Positions 63,072 through 64,000 of a DNA stretch of 64,000 bases are shown piece by piece (the first letter of the stretch is position 1; every line of letters starts with the position of its first letter). The translations under genes and the position numbers were made by a program. The notes beneath the pieces are model-generated. The model searched no databases, was not told the DNA's origin, and saw nothing but the letters and a program-made list of their open reading frames with translations. The stretch spans positions 1-64,000 of the forward strand of contig JAHBXL010000009.1 of NCBI GenBank assembly GCA_019636495.1. Direction: 5' to 3'. This DNA comes from Phycisphaeraceae bacterium. GTDB taxonomy: Bacteria; Planctomycetota; Phycisphaerae; Phycisphaerales; UBA1924.

Positions 63072-64000
63072 TCAGTGCTCGTGCACGAGCCACGCTGCCC
63101 GGAGTTCCTCGCGTTTGCCGCCCGCCTCCCCCAACTCGCGGATGGAGACCTTGAGGTCGCACCCGCCCCAGTTCTCGAAGAACGCGACATGCATCGGGTG
63201 CAGGCCCGCGGCGAGCGCGATCGTGCCGCGCTCGGCCTTGAAACTGTGCGGCTTGTCGTTGTCCACCACCAGCGTCTCGCCGATCCACAGGCGGCTGCCA
63301 TCATCCGAGGCGGTGGTGAACTCGTAGACCGCGGTCCGCGGCACGCGGATCAGCCCCGCGTAGACCACCCCCCAGTGCTTCTCGCGCGGCTGGACATGCT
63401 TGAGGCCGAAGTCGGGCACCACTTTGGTCTGGCGCGGCGACATCTCAGCCAGTGCATCGACGCTCTGGATGTCGCCGGTGTCCCATGTGAAGATCTGCGA
63501 GCGAAGGCCGGGCGCGGAGTTCGCGGGGGTGACAGGCGACCGCGGCGGGACACGCTGGAATGAGCGCGAGGCGACTGGGCTGACGAGGCGGCCGCCGCGG
63601 AAGCAGGCGGCGCGGATGGTTGCGCTGCGATCGAGGGTGATCGGGGCGGCGATCGGCGAGTCGGCCGCGGGATCGGATCCGTCGAGTGTGTAGCGAATCT
63701 CGACGCGGTCACGGTTACTCGAGACCGTTACGGGGAGAGATTCGATGAAGATGTCCGCCGCGGCGCTGATCGTGGGTGGAACAGCGACGTCGGCCGACCC
63801 GTGCAGGGTGAGTCGAACAACCGTCACATCATCGCGCCGATCGCGCTCGGCATGACTCACGACGATGTCGTCACCGGCGCGGTGAACCGGGAATGACCGG
63901 CTCGTTCGACCGCCGAGCACATGCGCGGACTGCGGTACCGGCTCGTTGTAGATCCCCGGGGCGATGATCGGGCGGTCCGCGGGCCAGTCGAAGACGTGCA
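63072..64000 (-). CDS. alpha-L-fucosidase C-terminal part with chitobiase-like and PA14 domains (cut by window edge)
   Basis: Runs off the right edge; only the last 310 or so residues are visible. They begin with LHVFDWPADRPIIAPG, the sequence that ends the catalytic region of GH29 alpha-L-fucosidases, then a beta-sandwich. A chitobiase/HEX C-terminal-like segment follows (VEIRYTLDGSDPAADSPIAA) and then a PA14 domain: WGVVYAGLIRVPRTAVYEFT, SDDGSRLWIGETLVVDN, HPMHVAFFENWGGCDLKV. PA14 usually binds carbohydrates, so this would be a sulfated-fucan or fucoside degrader with added binding modules. The catalytic half must be seen to confirm. Confidence 0.8.
   Translation of the reverse strand, partial: HVFDWPADRPIIAPGIYNEPVPQSAHVLGGRTSRSFPVHRAGDDIVVSHAERDRRDDVTVVRLTLHGSADVAVPPTISAAADIFIESLPVTVSSNRDRVEIRYTLDGSDPAADSPIAAPITLDRSATIRAACFRGGRLVSPVASRSFQRVPPRSPVTPANSAPGLRSQIFTWDTGDIQSVDALAEMSPRQTKVVPDFGLKHVQPREKHWGVVYAGLIRVPRTAVYEFTTASDDGSRLWIGETLVVDNDKPHSFKAERGTIALAAGLHPMHVAFFENWGGCDLKVSIRELGEAGGKREELRAAWLVHEH

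Overview
This 64 kb window is high-GC chromosomal DNA that I attribute to a planctomycete, most likely of class Phycisphaerae. The grounds are secreted giant proteins ending in paired dockerin-like repeats of the form DIFAFLxxWFAGC, a PEP-CTERM-like secreted protein, a planctomycete-style prepilin N-terminus ([16 protein letters not shown]), a type III glutamine synthetase, and trpA and trpB placed far apart. The taxonomic call is inference from family content, not from a marker gene.

Layout. 1-1.6 kb: end of an unknown gene, then a mosaic of repeats. 1.6-6 kb: trpA, glutamine synthetase III, a strong terminator, a tRNA read as tRNA-Ile2(CAT), and three tiny overlapping genes. 6.1-11.15 kb, minus strand: an RHS polymorphic-toxin array. 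An RHS module with a C-terminal caspase/CHAT-like domain is followed by an overlapping membrane-protein gene. A nearly identical duplicated RHS core then carries a different, lipase-like C-terminus and is followed by an overlapping lipoprotein gene. 11.4-24 kb: exported-protein cluster with a TlpA-like thioredoxin protein, a prepilin-like protein, two giant YWTD/dockerin paralogues, a PEP-CTERM-like protein and an FG-GAP/UnbV protein. 24-24.9 kb: a second copy of the left-edge repeat mosaic.

24.94-41.66 kb is an integrated element in a tRNA-Gly(CCC) gene. An intact tRNA lies at the left edge and a displaced tRNA 3' half at the right edge. They share an 18-bp core but have different T-arms, so the crossover was probably in the anticodon arm. 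Cargo: a DUF3800-type protein, a complete tyrosine recombinase, a tightly coupled five-gene operon (AlpA-like HTH, toprim/DUF3987 protein, three small genes), a complete type III restriction-modification pair (Mod, Res) beside a small HTH gene, a DUF2325-like protein, a HARE-HTH protein and small unknowns.

41.7-64 kb is ordinary chromosome: CopA copper ATPase, an agmatinase-family enzyme, TilS (which would modify the tRNA-Ile2 of this window), an M24 peptidase, a Sco1-like protein, an MFS transporter, trpB, TPR and HEAT-like proteins, a pseudokinase, a lone receiver domain, a PBP4-type DacB, a frameshifted ChaN-like lipoprotein, an adrenodoxin-type ferredoxin, a GT2 glycosyltransferase coupled to a LAB_N membrane protein, a 2-hydroxyacid dehydrogenase of the SerA type, and the C-terminal part of a probable alpha-L-fucosidase running off the right edge.

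The two most interesting objects are the RHS toxin array, which looks built for swapping toxin tips by recombination between the duplicated cores, and the tRNA-Gly element with its defence-type cargo.
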